From positions 2,294,001-2,358,000 of the forward strand of contig JACZZP010000009.1 in NCBI GenBank assembly GCA_015183035.1: a stretch of DNA of 64,000 nucleotides. Direction: 5' to 3'. This DNA is from Meloidogyne chitwoodi. Taxonomy: Eukaryota; Nematoda; Chromadorea; Rhabditida; Meloidogynidae. Under the pieces are notes generated by a model. That model did not search any database and was not told the origin of the DNA. It saw only the letters and a program-made list of their open reading frames with translations. Each line of letters opens with the position of its first letter. The stretch's first letter is position 1. Of the stretch, positions 15,250-31,700 are shown piece by piece. A program made the position numbers and the translations under genes.

Positions 15250-18200
15250 TTAAATTGGTGGATACAATATATGAGTATAATAGAAATAAATCTTCATCAC
15301 TGTTATAAGTACAAAAAATATTAAATTGGTGGAATACAATATATGAGTATAATAGAAATAAATCTTCATCACTGTTATAAGTACAAAAAATATTAAATTG
15401 GTGGAATACAATATATGAGTATAATAGAAATAAATCTTCATCACTGTTATAAGTACAAAAAATATTAAATTGGTGGAATACAATATATGAGTATAATAGA
15501 AATAAATCCTCATCACTGTTATAAGTACAAAAAATATTAAATTGGTGGAATACAATATATGAGTATAATAGAAATAAATCTTCATCACTGTTATAAGTAC
15601 AAAAAATATTAAATTGGTGGAATACAATATATGAGTATAATAGAAATAAATCTTCATCACTGTTATAAGTACAAAAAATATTAAATTGGTGGAATACAAT
15701 ATATGAGTATAATAGAAATAAATCTTCATCACTGTTATAAGTACAAAAAATATTAAATTGGTGGAATACAATATATGAGTATAATAGAAATAAATCCTCA
15801 TCACTGTTATAAGTACAAAAAATATTAAATTGGTGGAATACAATATATGAGTATAATAGAAATAAATCCTCATCACTGTTATAAGTACAAAAAATATTAA
15901 ATTGGTGGAATACAATATATGAGTATAATAGAAATAAATCTTCATCACTGTTATAAGTACAAAAAATATTAAATTGGTGGAATACAATATATGAGTATAA
16001 TAGAAATAAATCTTCATCACTGTTATAAGTACAAAAAATATTAAATTGGTGGAATACAATATATGAGTATAATAGAAATAAATCCTCATCACTGTTATAA
16101 GTACAAAAAATATTAAATTGGTGGAATACAATATATGAGTATAATAGAAATAAATCTTCATCACTGTTATAAGTACAAAAAATATTAAATTGGTGGAATA
16201 CAATATATGAGTATAATAGAAATAAATCTTCATCACTGTTATAAGTACAAAAAATATTAAATTGGTGGAATACAATATATGAGTATAATAGAAATAAATC
16301 CTCATCACTGTTATAAGTACAAAAAATATTAAATTGGTGGAATACAATATATGAGTATAATAGAAATAAATCTTCATCACTGTTATAAGTACAAAAAATA
16401 TTAAATTGGTGGAATACAATATATGAGTATAATAGAAATAAATCTTCATCACTGTTATAAGTACAAAAAATATTAAATTGGTGGAATACAATATATGAGT
16501 ATAATAGAAATAAATCTTCATCACTGTTATAAGTACAAAAAATATTAAATTGGTGGAATACAATATATGAGTATAATAGAAATAAATCTTCATCACTGTT
16601 ATAATTACAAAAAATATTAAATTGGTGGAATACAATATATGAGTATAATAGAAATAAATCTTCATCACTGTTATAAGTACAAAAAATATTAAATTGGTGG
16701 AATACAATATATGAGTATAATAGAAATAAATCTTCATCACTGTTATAAGTACAAAAAATATTAAATTGGTGGAATACAATATATGAGTATAATAGAAATA
16801 AATCTTCATCACTGTTATAAGTACAAAAAATATTAAATTGGTGGATACAATATATGAGTATAATAGAAATAAATCTTCATCACTGTTATAAGTACAAAAA
16901 ATATTAAATTGGTGGAATACAATATATGAGTATAATAGAAATAAATCTTCATCACTGTTATAAGTACAAAAAATATTAAATTGGTGGAATACAATATATG
17001 AGTATAATAGAAATAAATCCTCATCACTGTTATAAGTACAAAAAATATTAAATTGGTGGAATACAATATATGAGTATAATAGAAATAAATCCTCATCACT
17101 GTTATAAGTACAAAAAATATTAAATTGGTGGAATACAATATATGAGTATAATAGAAATAAATCTTCATCACTGTTATAAGTACAAAAAATATTAAATTGG
17201 TGGAATACAATATATGAGTATAATAGAAATAAATCTTCATCACTGTTATAAGTACAAAAAATATTAAATTGGTGGAATACAATATATGAGTATAATAGAA
17301 ATAAATCTTCATCACTGTTATAAGTACAAAAAATATTAAATAGGTGGAATACAATATATGAGTATAATAGAAATAAATCCTCATCACTGTTATAAGTACA
17401 AAAAATATTAAATTGGTGGAATACAATATATGAGTATAATAGAAATAAATCTTCATCACTGTTATAAGTACAAAAAATATTAAATTGGTGGAATACAATA
17501 TATGAGTATAATAGAAATAAATCTTCATCACTGTTATAAGTACAAAAAATATTAAATTGGTGGAATACAATATATGAGTATAATAGAAATAAATCTTCAT
17601 CACTGTTATAAGTACAAAAAATATTAAATAGGTGGAATACAATATATGAGTATAATAGAAATAAATCTTCATCACTGTTATAAGTACAAAAAATATTAAA
17701 TTGGTGGAATACAATATATGAGTATAATAGAAATAAATCCTCATCACTGTTATAAGTACAAAAAATATTAAATTGGTGGAATACAATATATGAGTATAAT
17801 AGAAATAAATCTTCATCACTGTTATAAGTACAAAAAATATTAAATTGGTGGAATACAATATATGAGTATAATAGAAATAAATCTTCATCACTGTTATAAG
17901 TACAAAAAATATTAAATTGGTGGAATACAATATATGAGTATAATAGAAATAAATCCTCATCACTGTTATAAGTACAAAAAATATTAAATTGGTGGAATAC
18001 AATATATGAGTATAATAGAAATAAATCCTCATCACTGTTATAAGTACAAAAAATATTAAATTGGTGGAATACAATATATGAGTATAATAGAAATAAATCC
18101 TCATCACTGTTATAAGTACAAAAAATATTAAATTGGTGGAATACAATATATGAGTATAATAGAAATAAATCTTCATCACTGTTATAAGTACAAAAAATAT

Positions 18201-21200
18201 TAAATTGGTGGAATACAATATATGAGTATAATAGAAATAAATCTTCATCACTGTTATAAGTACAAAAAATATTAAATTGGTGGAATACAATATATGAGTA
18301 TAATAGAAATAAATCTTCATCACTGTTATAAGTACAAAAAATATTAAATTGGTGGAATACAATATATGAGTATAATAGAAATAAATCCTCATCACTGTTA
18401 TAAGTACAAAAAATATTAAATTGGTGGAATACAATATATGAGTATAATAGAAATAAATCTTCATCACTGTTATAAGTACAAAAAATATTAAATTGGTGGA
18501 ATACAATATATGAGTATAATAGAAATAAATCTTCATCACTGTTATAAGTACAAAAAATATTAAATTGGTGGAATACAATATATGAGTATAATAGAAATAA
18601 ATCTTCATCACTGTTATAAGTACAAAAAATATTAAATTGGTGGAATACAATATATGAGTATAATAGAAATAAATCCTCATCACTGTTATAAGTACAAAAA
18701 ATATTAAATTGGTGGAATACAATATATGAGTATAATAGAAATAAATCCTCATCACTGTTATAAGTACAAAAAATATTAAATTGGTGGAATACAATATATG
18801 AGTATAATAGAAATAAATCTTCATCACTGTTATAAGTACAAAAAATATTAAATTGGTGGAATACAATATATGAGTATAATAGAAATAAATCTTCATCACT
18901 GTTATAAGTACAAAAAATATTAAATTGGTGGAATACAATATATGAGTATAATAGAAATAAATCCTCATCACTGTTATAAGTACAAAAAATATTAAATTGG
19001 TGGAATACAATATATGAGTATAATAGAAATAAATCTTCATCACTGTTATAAGTACAAAAAATATTAAATTGGTGGAATACAATATATGAGTATAATAGAA
19101 ATAAATCTTCATCACTGTTATAAGTACAAAAAATATTAAATTGGTGGAATACAATATATGAGTATAATAGAAATAAATCCTCATCACTGTTATAAGTACA
19201 AAAAATATTAAATTGGTGGAATACAATATATGAGTATAATAGAAATAAATCTTCATCACTGTTATAAGTACAAAAAATATTAAATTGGTGGAATACAATA
19301 TATGAGTATAATAGAAATAAATCTTCATCACTGTTATAAGTACAAAAAATATTAAATTGGTGGAATACAATATATGAGTATAATAGAAATAAATCTTCAT
19401 CACTGTTATAAGTACAAAAAATATTAAATTGGTGGAATACAATATATGAGTATAATAGAAATAAATCTTCATCACTGTTATAATTACAAAAAATATTAAA
19501 TTGGTGGAATACAATATATGAGTATAATAGAAATAAATCTTCATCACTGTTATAAGTACAAAAAATATTAAATTGGTGGAATACAATATATGAGTATAAT
19601 AGAAATAAATCTTCATCACTGTTATAAGTACAAAAAATATTAAATTGGTGGAATACAATATATGAGTATAATAGAAATAAATCTTCATCACTGTTATAAG
19701 TACAAAAAATATTAAATTGGTGGATACAATATATGAGTATAATAGAAATAAATCTTCATCACTGTTATAAGTACAAAAAATATTAAATTGGTGGAATACA
19801 ATATATGAGTATAATAGAAATAAATCTTCATCACTGTTATAAGTACAAAAAATATTAAATTGGTGGAATACAATATATGAGTATAATAGAAATAAATCCT
19901 CATCACTGTTATAAGTACAAAAAATATTAAATTGGTGGAATACAATATATGAGTATAATAGAAATAAATCCTCATCACTGTTATAAGTACAAAAAATATT
20001 AAATTGGTGGAATACAATATATGAGTATAATAGAAATAAATCTTCATCACTGTTATAAGTACAAAAAATATTAAATTGGTGGAATACAATATATGAGTAT
20101 AATAGAAATAAATCTTCATCACTGTTATAAGTACAAAAAATATTAAATTGGTGGAATACAATATATGAGTATAATAGAAATAAATCTTCATCACTGTTAT
20201 AAGTACAAAAAATATTAAATAGGTGGAATACAATATATGAGTATAATAGAAATAAATCCTCATCACTGTTATAAGTACAAAAAATATTAAATTGGTGGAA
20301 TACAATATATGAGTATAATAGAAATAAATCTTCATCACTGTTATAAGTACAAAAAATATTAAATTGGTGGAATACAATATATGAGTATAATAGAAATAAA
20401 TCTTCATCACTGTTATAAGTACAAAAAATATTAAATTGGTGGAATACAATATATGAGTATAATAGAAATAAATCTTCATCACTGTTATAAGTACAAAAAA
20501 TATTAAATAGGTGGAATACAATATATGAGTATAATAGAAATAAATCTTCATCACTGTTATAAGTACAAAAAATATTAAATTGGTGGAATACAATATATGA
20601 GTATAATAGAAATAAATCCTCATCACTGTTATAAGTACAAAAAATATTAAATTGGTGGAATACAATATATGAGTATAATAGAAATAAATCTTCATCACTG
20701 TTATAAGTACAAAAAATATTAAATTGGTGGAATACAATATATGAGTATAATAGAAATAAATCTTCATCACTGTTATAAGTACAAAAAATATTAAATTGGT
20801 GGAATACAATATATGAGTATAATAGAAATAAATCCTCATCACTGTTATAAGTACAAAAAATATTAAATTGGTGGAATACAATATATGAGTATAATAGAAA
20901 TAAATCCTCATCACTGTTATAAGTACAAAAAATATTAAATTGGTGGAATACAATATATGAGTATAATAGAAATAAATCCTCATCACTGTTATAAGTACAA
21001 AAAATATTAAATTGGTGGAATACAATATATGAGTATAATAGAAATAAATCTTCATCACTGTTATAAGTACAAAAAATATTAAATTGGTGGAATACAATAT
21101 ATGAGTATAATAGAAATAAATCTTCATCACTGTTATAAGTACAAAAAATATTAAATTGGTGGAATACAATATATGAGTATAATAGAAATAAATCTTCATC

Positions 21201-24200
21201 ACTGTTATAAGTACAAAAAATATTAAATAGGTGGAATACAATATATGAGTATAATAGAAATAAATCCTCATCACTGTTATAAGTACAAAAAATATTAAAT
21301 TGGTGGAATACAATATATGAGTATAATAGAAATAAATCTTCATCACTGTTATAAGTACAAAAAATATTAAATTGGTGGAATACAATATATGAGTATAATA
21401 GAAATAAATCTTCATCACTGTTATAAGTACAAAAAATATTAAATTGGTGGAATACAATATATGAGTATAATAGAAATAAATCTTCATCACTGTTATAAGT
21501 ACAAAAAATATTAAATAGGTGGAATACAATATATGATTATAATAGAAATAAATCTTCATCACTGTTATAAGTACAAAAAATATTAAATTGGTGGAATACA
21601 ATATATGAGTATAATAGAAATAAATCTTCATCACTGTTATAAGTACAAAAAATATTAAATTGGTGGAATACAATATATGAGTATAATAGAAATAAATCCT
21701 CATCACTGTTATAAGTACAAAAAATATTAAATTGGTGGAATACAATATATGAGTATAATAGAAATAAATCTTCATCACTGTTATAAGTACAAAAAATATT
21801 AAATTGGTGGAATACAATATATGAGTATAATAGAAATAAATCCTCATCACTGTTATAAGTACAAAAAATATTAAATTGGTGGAATACAATATATGAGTAT
21901 AATAGAAATAAATCCTCATCACTGTTATAAGTACAAAAAATATTAAATTGGTGGAATACAATATATGAGTATAATAGAAATAAATCTTCATCACTGTTAT
22001 AAGTACAAAAAATATTAAATTGGTGGAATACAATATATGAGTATAATAGAAATAAATCTTCATCACTGTTATAAGTACAAAAAATATTAAATTGGTGGAA
22101 TACAATATATGAGTATAATAGAAATAAATCCTCATCACTGTTATAAGTACAAAAAATATTAAATTGGTGGAATACAATATATGAGTATAATAGAAATAAA
22201 ACTTCATCACTGTTATAAGTACAAAAAATATTAAATTGGTGGAATACAATATATGAGTATAATAGAAATAAATCTTCATCACTGTTATAATTACAAAAAA
22301 TATTAAATTGGTGGAATACAATATATGAGTATAATAGAAATAAATCTTCATCACTGTTATAAGTACAAAAAATATTAAATTGGTGGAATACAATATATGA
22401 GTATAATAGAAATAAATCTTCATCACTGTTATAAGTACAAAAAATATTAAATTGGTGGAATACAATATATGAGTATAATAGAAATAAATCTTCATCACTG
22501 TTATAAGTACAAAAAATATTAAATTGGTGGATACAATATATGAGTATAATAGAAATAAATCTTCATCACTGTTATAAGTACAAAAAATATTAAATTGGTG
22601 GAATACAATATATGAGTATAATAGAAATAAATCTTCATCACTGTTATAAGTACAAAAAATATTAAATTGGTGGAATACAATATATGAGTATAATAGAAAT
22701 AAATCTTCATCACTGTTATAAGTACAAAAAATATTAAATTGGTGGAATACAATATATGAGTATAATAGAAATAAATCCTCATCACTGTTATAAGTACAAA
22801 AAATATTAAATTGGTGGAATACAATATATGAGTATAATAGAAATAAATCTTCATCACTGTTATAAGTACAAAAAATATTAAATTGGTGGAATACAATATA
22901 TGAGTATAATAGAAATAAATCTTCATCACTGTTATAAGTACAAAAAATATTAAATTGGTGGAATACAATATATGAGTATAATAGAAATAAATCTTCATCA
23001 CTGTTATAAGTACAAAAAATATTAAATTGGTGGAATACAATATATGAGTATAATAGAAATAAATCCTCATCACTGTTATAAGTACAAAAAATATTAAATT
23101 GGTGGAATACAATATATGAGTATAATAGAAATAAATCCTCATCACTGTTATAAGTACAAAAAATATTAAATTGGTGGAATACAATATATGAGTATAATAG
23201 AAATAAATCTTCATCACTGTTATAAGTACAAAAAATATTAAATTGGTGGAATACAATATATGAGTATAATAGAAATAAATCTTCATCACTGTTATAAGTA
23301 CAAAAAATATTAAATTGGTGGAATACAATATATGAGTATAATAGAAATAAATCCTCATCACTGTTATAAGTACAAAAAATATTAAATTGGTGGAATACAA
23401 TATATGAGTATAATAGAAATAAAACTTCATCACTGTTATAAGTACAAAAAATATTAAATTGGTGGAATACAATATATGAGTATAATAGAAATAAATCTTC
23501 ATCACTGTTATAAGTACAAAAAATATTAAATTGGTGGAATACAATATATGAGTATAATAGAAATAAATCTTCATCACTGTTATAAGTACAAAAAATATTA
23601 AATTGGTGGAATACAATATATGAGTATAATAGAAATAAATCCTCATCACTGTTATAAGTACAAAAAATATTAAATTGGTGGAATACAATATATGAGTATA
23701 ATAGAAATAAATCTTCATCACTGTTATAAGTACAAAAAATATTAAATTGGTGGAATACAATATATGAGTATAATAGAAATAAATCTTCATCACTGTTATA
23801 AGTACAAAAAATATTAAATTGGTGGAATACAATATATGAGTATAATAGAAATAAATCTTCATCACTGTTATAAGTACAAAAAATATTAAATTGGTGGAAT
23901 ACAATATATGAGTATAATAGAAATAAATCTTCATCACTGTTATAAGTACAAAAAATATTAAATTGGTGGAATACAATATATGAGTATAATAGAAATAAAT
24001 CCTCATCACTGTTATAAGTACAAAAAATATTAAATTGGTGGAATACAATATATGAGTATAATAGAAATAAATCTTCATCACTGTTATAAGTACAAAAAAT
24101 ATTAAATTGGTGGAATACAATATATGAGTATAATAGAAATAAATCCTCATCACTGTTATAAGTACAAAAAATATTAAATTGGTGGAATACAATATATGAG

Positions 24201-24831
24201 TATAATAGAAATAAATCCTCATCACTGTTATAAGTACAAAAAATATTAAATTGGTGGAATACAATATATGAGTATAATAGAAATAAATCTTCATCACTGT
24301 TATAAGTACAAAAAATATTAAATTGGTGGAATACAATATATGAGTATAATAGAAATAAATCTTCATCACTGTTATAAGTACAAAAAATATTAAATTGGTG
24401 GAATACAATATATGAGTATAATAGAAATAAATCCTCATCACTGTTATAAGTACAAAAAATATTAAATTGGTGGAATACAATATATGAGTATAATAGAAAT
24501 AAAACTTCATCACTGTTATAAGTACAAAAAATATTAAATTGGTGGAATACAATATATGAGTATAATAGAAATAAATCTTCATCACTGTTATAATTACAAA
24601 AAATATTAAATTGGTGGAATACAATATATGAGTATAATAGAAATAAATCTTCATCACTGTTATAAGTACAAAAAATATTAAATTGGTGGAATACAATATA
24701 TGAGTATAATAGAAATAAATCTTCATCACTGTTATAAGTACAAAAAATATTAAATTGGTGGAATACAATATATGAGTATAATAGAAATAAATCTTCATCA
24801 CTGTTATAAGTACAAAAAATATTAAATTGGT
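15250..24831. repeat. Higher-order repeat blocks of 22, 40, 39 and 32 satellite units
   Basis: A unit variant with one A missing (GGTGGATACAAT instead of GGTGGAATACAAT) occurs five times, at about 15260, 16843, 19722, 22529 and 24832. The spacings are 1583, 2879, 2807 and 2303 bp. Each is an exact multiple of 72 minus one (22, 40, 39, 32 units). The order of the other unit variants just next to each marker is also repeated. The blocks are therefore copies of one another made by unequal exchange, with later gain or loss of whole units. Confidence 0.85.
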
Positions 24832-25769
24832 GGATACAATATATGAGTATAATAGAAATAAATCTTCATCACTGTTATAAGTACAAAAAATATTAAATTG
24901 GTGGAATACAATATATGAGTATAATAGAAATAAATCTTCATCACTGTTATAAGTACAAAAAATATTAAATTGGTGGAATACAATATATGAGTATAATAGA
25001 AATAAATCTTCATCACTGTTATAAGTACAAAAAATATTAAATTGGTGGAATACAATATATGAGTATAATAGAAATAAATCCTCATCACTGTTATAATTAC
25101 AAAAAATATTAAATTGGTGGAATACAATATATGAGTATAATAGAAATAAATCTTCATCACTGTTATAAGTACAAAAAATATTAAATTGGTGGAATACAAT
25201 ATATGAGTATAATAGAAATAAATCTTCATCACTGTTATAAGTACAAAAAATATTAAATTGGTGGAATACAATATATGAGTATAATAGAAATAAATCTTCA
25301 TCACTGTTATAAGTACAAAAAATATTAAATTGGTGGAATACAATATATGAGTATAATAGAAATAAATCTTCATCACTGTTATAAGTACAAAAAATATTAA
25401 ATTGGTGGAATACAATATATGAGTATAATAGAAATAAATCCTCATCACTGTTATAAGTACAAAAAATATTAAATTGGTGGAATACAATATATGAGTATAA
25501 TAGAAATAAAACTTCATCACTGTTATAAGTACAAAAAATATTAAATTGGTGGAATACAATATATGAGTATAATAGAAATAAATCTTCATCACTGTTATAA
25601 GTACAAAAAATATTAAATTGGTGGAATACAATATATGAGTATAATAGAAATAAATCCTCATCACTGTTATAAGTACAAAAAATATTAAATTGGTGGAATA
25701 CAATATATGAGTATAATAGAAATAAATCCTCATCACTGTTATAATTACAAAAAATATTAAATTGGTGGA

Positions 25770-28700
25770 ATACAATATATTAGTATAATAGAAATAAATC
25801 CTCATCACTGTTATAAGTACAAAAAATATTAAATTGGTGGAATACAATATATGAGTATAATAGAAATAAATCTTCATCACTGTTATAAGTACAAAAAATA
25901 TTAAATTGGTGGAATACAATATATGAGTATAATAGAAATAAATCCTCATCACTGTTATAAGTACAAAAAATATTAAATTGGTGGAATACAATATATGAGT
26001 ATAATAAAATAAATCCTCATCACTGTTATAAGTACAAAAAATATTAAATTGGTGGAATACAATATATGAGTATAATAGAAATAAATCCTCATCACTGTTA
26101 TAAGTACAAAAAATATTAAATTGGTGGAATACAATATATGAGTATAATAGAAATAAATCTTCATCACTGTTATAAGTACAAAAAATATTAAATTGGTGGA
26201 ATACAATATATGAGTATAATAGAAATAAATCCTCATCACTGTTATAATTACAAAAAATATTAAATTGGTGGAATACAATATATGAGTATAATAGAAATAA
26301 ATCTTCATCACTGTTATAAGTACAAAAAATATTAAATTGGTGGAATACAATATATGAGTATAATAGAAATAAATCTTCATCACTGTTATAAGTACAAAAA
26401 ATATTAAATTGGTGGAATACAATATATGAGTATAATAGAAATAAATCTTCATCACTGTTATAAGTACAAAAAATATTAAATTGGTGGAATACAATATATG
26501 AGTATAATAGAAATAAATCTTCATCACTGTTATAAGTACAAAAAATATTAAATTGGTGGAATACAATATATGAGTATAATAGAAATAAATCTTCATCACT
26601 GTTATAAGTACTAAAAATATTAAATTGGTGGAATACAATATATGAGTATAATAGAAATAAATCCTCATCACTGTTATAAGTACAAAAAATATTAAATTGG
26701 TGGAATACAATATATGAGTATAATAGAAATAAATCTTCATCACTGTTATAAGTACAAAAAATATTAAATTGGTGGAATACAATATATGAGTATAATAGAA
26801 ATAAATCCTCATCACTGTTATAAGATCAATAAATTGGTGGAATACAATATATGAGTATAATAGAAATAAATCCTCATCACTGTTATAAGATCAATAAATT
26901 GGTGGAATACAATATATGAGTATAATAGAAATAAATCCTCATCACTGTTATAAGTACAAAAAATATTAAATTGGTGGAATACAATATATGAGTATAATAG
27001 AAATAAATCTTCATCACTGTTATAAGTACAAAAAATATTAAATTGGTGGAATACAATATATGAGTATAATAGAAATAAATCCTCATCACTGTTATAAGTA
27101 CAAAAAATATTAAATTGGTGGAATACAATATATGAGTATAATAGAAATAAATCTTCATCACTGTTATAAGTACAAAAAATATTAAATTGGTGGAATACAA
27201 TATATGAGTATAATAGAAATAAATCCTCATCACTGTTATAATTACAAAAAATATTAAATTGGTGGAATACAATATATGAGTATAATAGAAATAAATCTTC
27301 ATCACTGTTATAAGTACAAAAAATATTAAATTGGTGGAATACAATATATGAGTATAATAGAAATAAATCTTCATCACTGTTATAAGTACAAAAAATATTA
27401 AATTGGTGGAATACAATATATGAGTATAATAGAAATAAATCTTCATCACTGTTATAAGTACAAAAAATATTAAATTGGTGGAATACAATATATGAGTATA
27501 ATAGAAATAAATCTTCATCCCTGTTATAAGTACAAAAAATATTAAATTGGTGGAATACAATATATGAGTATAATAGAAATAAATCCTCATCACTGTTATA
27601 AGTACAAAAAATATTAAATTGGTGGAATACAATATATGAGTATAAAAGAAATAAAACTTCATCACTGTTATAAGTACAAAAAATATTAAATTGGTGGAAT
27701 ACAATATATGAGTATAATAGAAATAAATCTTCATCACTGTTATAAGTACAAAAAATATTAAATTGGTGGAATACAATATATGAGTATAATAGAAATAAAT
27801 CCTCATCACTGTTATAAGTACAAAAAATATTAAATTGGTGGAATACAATATATGAGTATAATAGAAATAAATCCTCATCACTGTTATAATTACAAAAAAT
27901 ATTAAATTGGTGGAATACAATATATTAGTATAATAGAAATAAATCCTCATCACTGTTATAAGTACAAAAAATATTAAATTGGTGGAATACAATATATGAG
28001 TATAATAGAAATAAATCTTCATCACTGTTATAAGTACAAAAAATATTAAATTGGTGGAATACAATATATGAGTATAATAGAAATAAATCCTCATCACTGT
28101 TATAAGTACAAAAAATATTAAATTGGTCGAATACAATATATGAGTATAATAGAAATAAATCCTCATCACTGTTATAATTACAAAAAATATTAAATTGGTG
28201 GAATACAATATATGAGTATAATAGAAATAAATCCTCATCACTGTTATAATTACAAAAAATATTAAATTGGTGGAATACAATATATGAGTATAATAAAATA
28301 AATCCTCATCACTGTTATAAGTACAAAAAATATTAAATTGGTGGAATACAATATATGAGTATAATAGAAATAAATCTTCATCACTGTTATAAGTACAAAA
28401 AATATTAAATTGGTGGAATACAATATATGAGTATAATAGTAATAAATCCTCATCACTGTTATAAGTACAAAAAATATTAAATTGGTGGAATACAATATAT
28501 GAGTATAATAGAAATAAATCCTCATCACTGTTATAAGTACAAAAAATATTAAATTGGTGGAATACAATATATGAGTATAATAGAAATAAATCCTCATCAC
28601 TGTTATAATTACAAAAAATATTAAATTGGTGGAATACAATATATGAGTATAATAGAAATAAATCCTCATCACTGTTATAAGTACAAAAAATATTAAATTG

Positions 28701-31700
28701 GTGGAATACAATATATGAGTATAATAGAAATAAATCCTCATCACTGTTATAAGTACAAAAAATATTAAATTGGTGGAATACAATATATGAGTATAATAGA
28801 AATAAATCTTCATCACTGTTATAAGTACAAAAAATATTAAATTGGTGGAATACAATATATGAGTATAATAGAAATAAATCCTCATCACTGTTATAAGTAC
28901 AAAAAATATTAAATTGGTGGAATACAATATATGAGTATAATAGAAATAAATCTTCATCACTGTTATAAGTACAAAAAATATTAAATTGGTGGAATACAAT
29001 ATATGAGTATAATAGAAATAAATCTTCATCACTGTTATAAGTACAAAAAATATTAAATTGGTGGAATACAATATATGAGTATAATAGAAATAAATCCTCA
29101 TCACTGTTATAAGTACAAAAAATATTAAATTGGTGGAATACAATATATGAGTATAATAGAAATAAATCTTCATCACTGTTATAAGTACAAAAAATATTAA
29201 ATTGGTGGAATACAATATATGAGTATAATAGAAATAAATCCTCATCACTGTTATAAGTACAAAAAATATTAAATTGGTGGAATACAATATATGAGTATAA
29301 TAGAAATAAATCTTCATCACTGTTATAAGTACAAAAAATATTAAATTGGTGGAATACAATATATGAGTATAATAGAAATAAATCTTCATCACTGTTATAA
29401 GTACAAAAAATATTAAATTGGTGGAATACAATATATGAGTATAATAGAAATAAATCTTCATCACTGTTATAAGTACAAAAAATATTAAATTGGTGGAATA
29501 CAATATATGAGTATAATAGAAATAAATCTTCATCACTGTTATAAGTACAAAAAATATTAAATTGGTGGAATACAATATATGAGTATAATAGAAATAAATC
29601 TTCATCACTGTTATAAGTACAAAAAATATTAAATTGGTGGAATACAATATATGAGTATAATAGAAATAAATCTTCATCACTGTTATAAGTACAAAAAATA
29701 TTAAATTGGTGGAATACAATATATGAGTATAATAGAAATAAATCCTCATCACTGTTATAAGTACAAAAAATATTAAATTGGTGGAATACAATATATGAGT
29801 ATAATAGAAATAAAACTTCATCACTGTTATAAGTACAAAAAATATTAAATTGGTGGAATACAATATATGAGTATAATAGAAATAAATCTTCATCACTGTT
29901 ATAAGTACAAAAAATATTAAATTGGTGGAATACAATATATGAGTATAATAGAAATAAATCCTCATCACTGTTATAAGTACAAAAAATATTAAATTGGTGG
30001 AATACAATATATGAGTATAATAGAAATAAATCATCACTGTTATAAGTACAAAAAATATTAAATTGGTGGAATACAATATATGAGTATAATAGAAATAAAT
30101 CCTCATCATGTTATAAGTACAAAAAATATTAAATTGGTGGAATACAATATATGAGTATAATAGAAATAAATCCTCATCACTGTTAACATTACAAAAAATA
30201 TTAAATTGGTGGAATACAATATATGAGTATAATAGAAATAAATCTTCATCACTGTTATAAGTACAAAAAATATTAAATTGGTGGAATACAATATATGAGT
30301 ATAATAGAAATAAATCTTCATCACTGTTATAAGTACAAAAAATATTAAATTGGTGGAATACAATATATGAGTATAATAGAAATAAATCTTCATCACTGTT
30401 ATAAGTACAAAAAATATTAAATTGGTGGAATACAATATATGAGTATAATAGAAATAAATCCTCATCACTGTTATAAGTACAAAAAATATTAAATTGGTGG
30501 AATACAATATATGAGTATAATAGAAATAAATCCTCATCACTGTTATAAGTACAAAAAATATTAAATTGGTGGAATACAATATATGAGTATAATAGAAATA
30601 AATCCTCATCACTGTTATAAGTACAAAAAATATTAAATTGGTGGAATACAATATATGAGTATAATAGAAATAAATCTTCATCACTGTTATAAGTACAAAA
30701 AATATTAAATTGGTGGAATACAATATATGAGTATAATAGAAATAAATCTTCATCACTGTTATAAGTACAAAAAATATTAAATTGGTGGAATACAATATAT
30801 GAGTATAATAGAAATAAATCTTCATCACTGTTATAAGTACAAAAAATATTAAATTGGTGGAATACAATATATGAGTATAATAGAAATAAATCTTCATCAC
30901 TGTTATAAGTACAAAAAATATTAAATTGGTGGAATACAATATATGTGTATAATAGAAATAAATCCTCATCACTGTTATAAGTACAAAAAATATTAAATTG
31001 GTGGAATACAATATATGAGTATAATAGAAATAAATCTTCATCACTGTTATAAGTACAAAAAATATTAAATTGGTGGAATACAATATATGAGTATAATAGA
31101 AATAAATCTTCATCACTGTTATAAGTACAAAAAATATTAAATTGGTGGAATACAATATATGAGTATAATAGAAATAAATCTTCATCACTGTTATAAGTAC
31201 AAAAAATATTAAATTGGTGGAATACAATATATGAGTATAATAGAAATAAATCTTCATCACTGTTATAAGTACAAAAAATATTAAATTGGTGGAATACAAT
31301 ATATGAGTATAATAGAAATAAATCTTCATCACTGTTATAAGTACAAAAAATATTAAATTGGTGGAATACAATATATGAGTATAATAGAAATAAATCCTCA
31401 TCACTGTTATAAGTACAAAAAATATTAAATTGGTGGAATACAATATATGAGTATAATAGAAATAAAACTTCATCACTGTTATAAGTACAAAAAATATTAA
31501 ATTGGTGGAATACAATATATGAGTATAATAGAAATAAATCTTCATCACTGTTATAAGTACAAAAAATATTAAATTGGTGGAATACAATATATGAGTATAA
31601 TAGAAATAAATCCTCATCACTGTTATAAGTACAAAAAATATTAAATTGGTGGAATACAATATATGAGTATAATAGAAATAAATCATCACTGTTATAAGTA

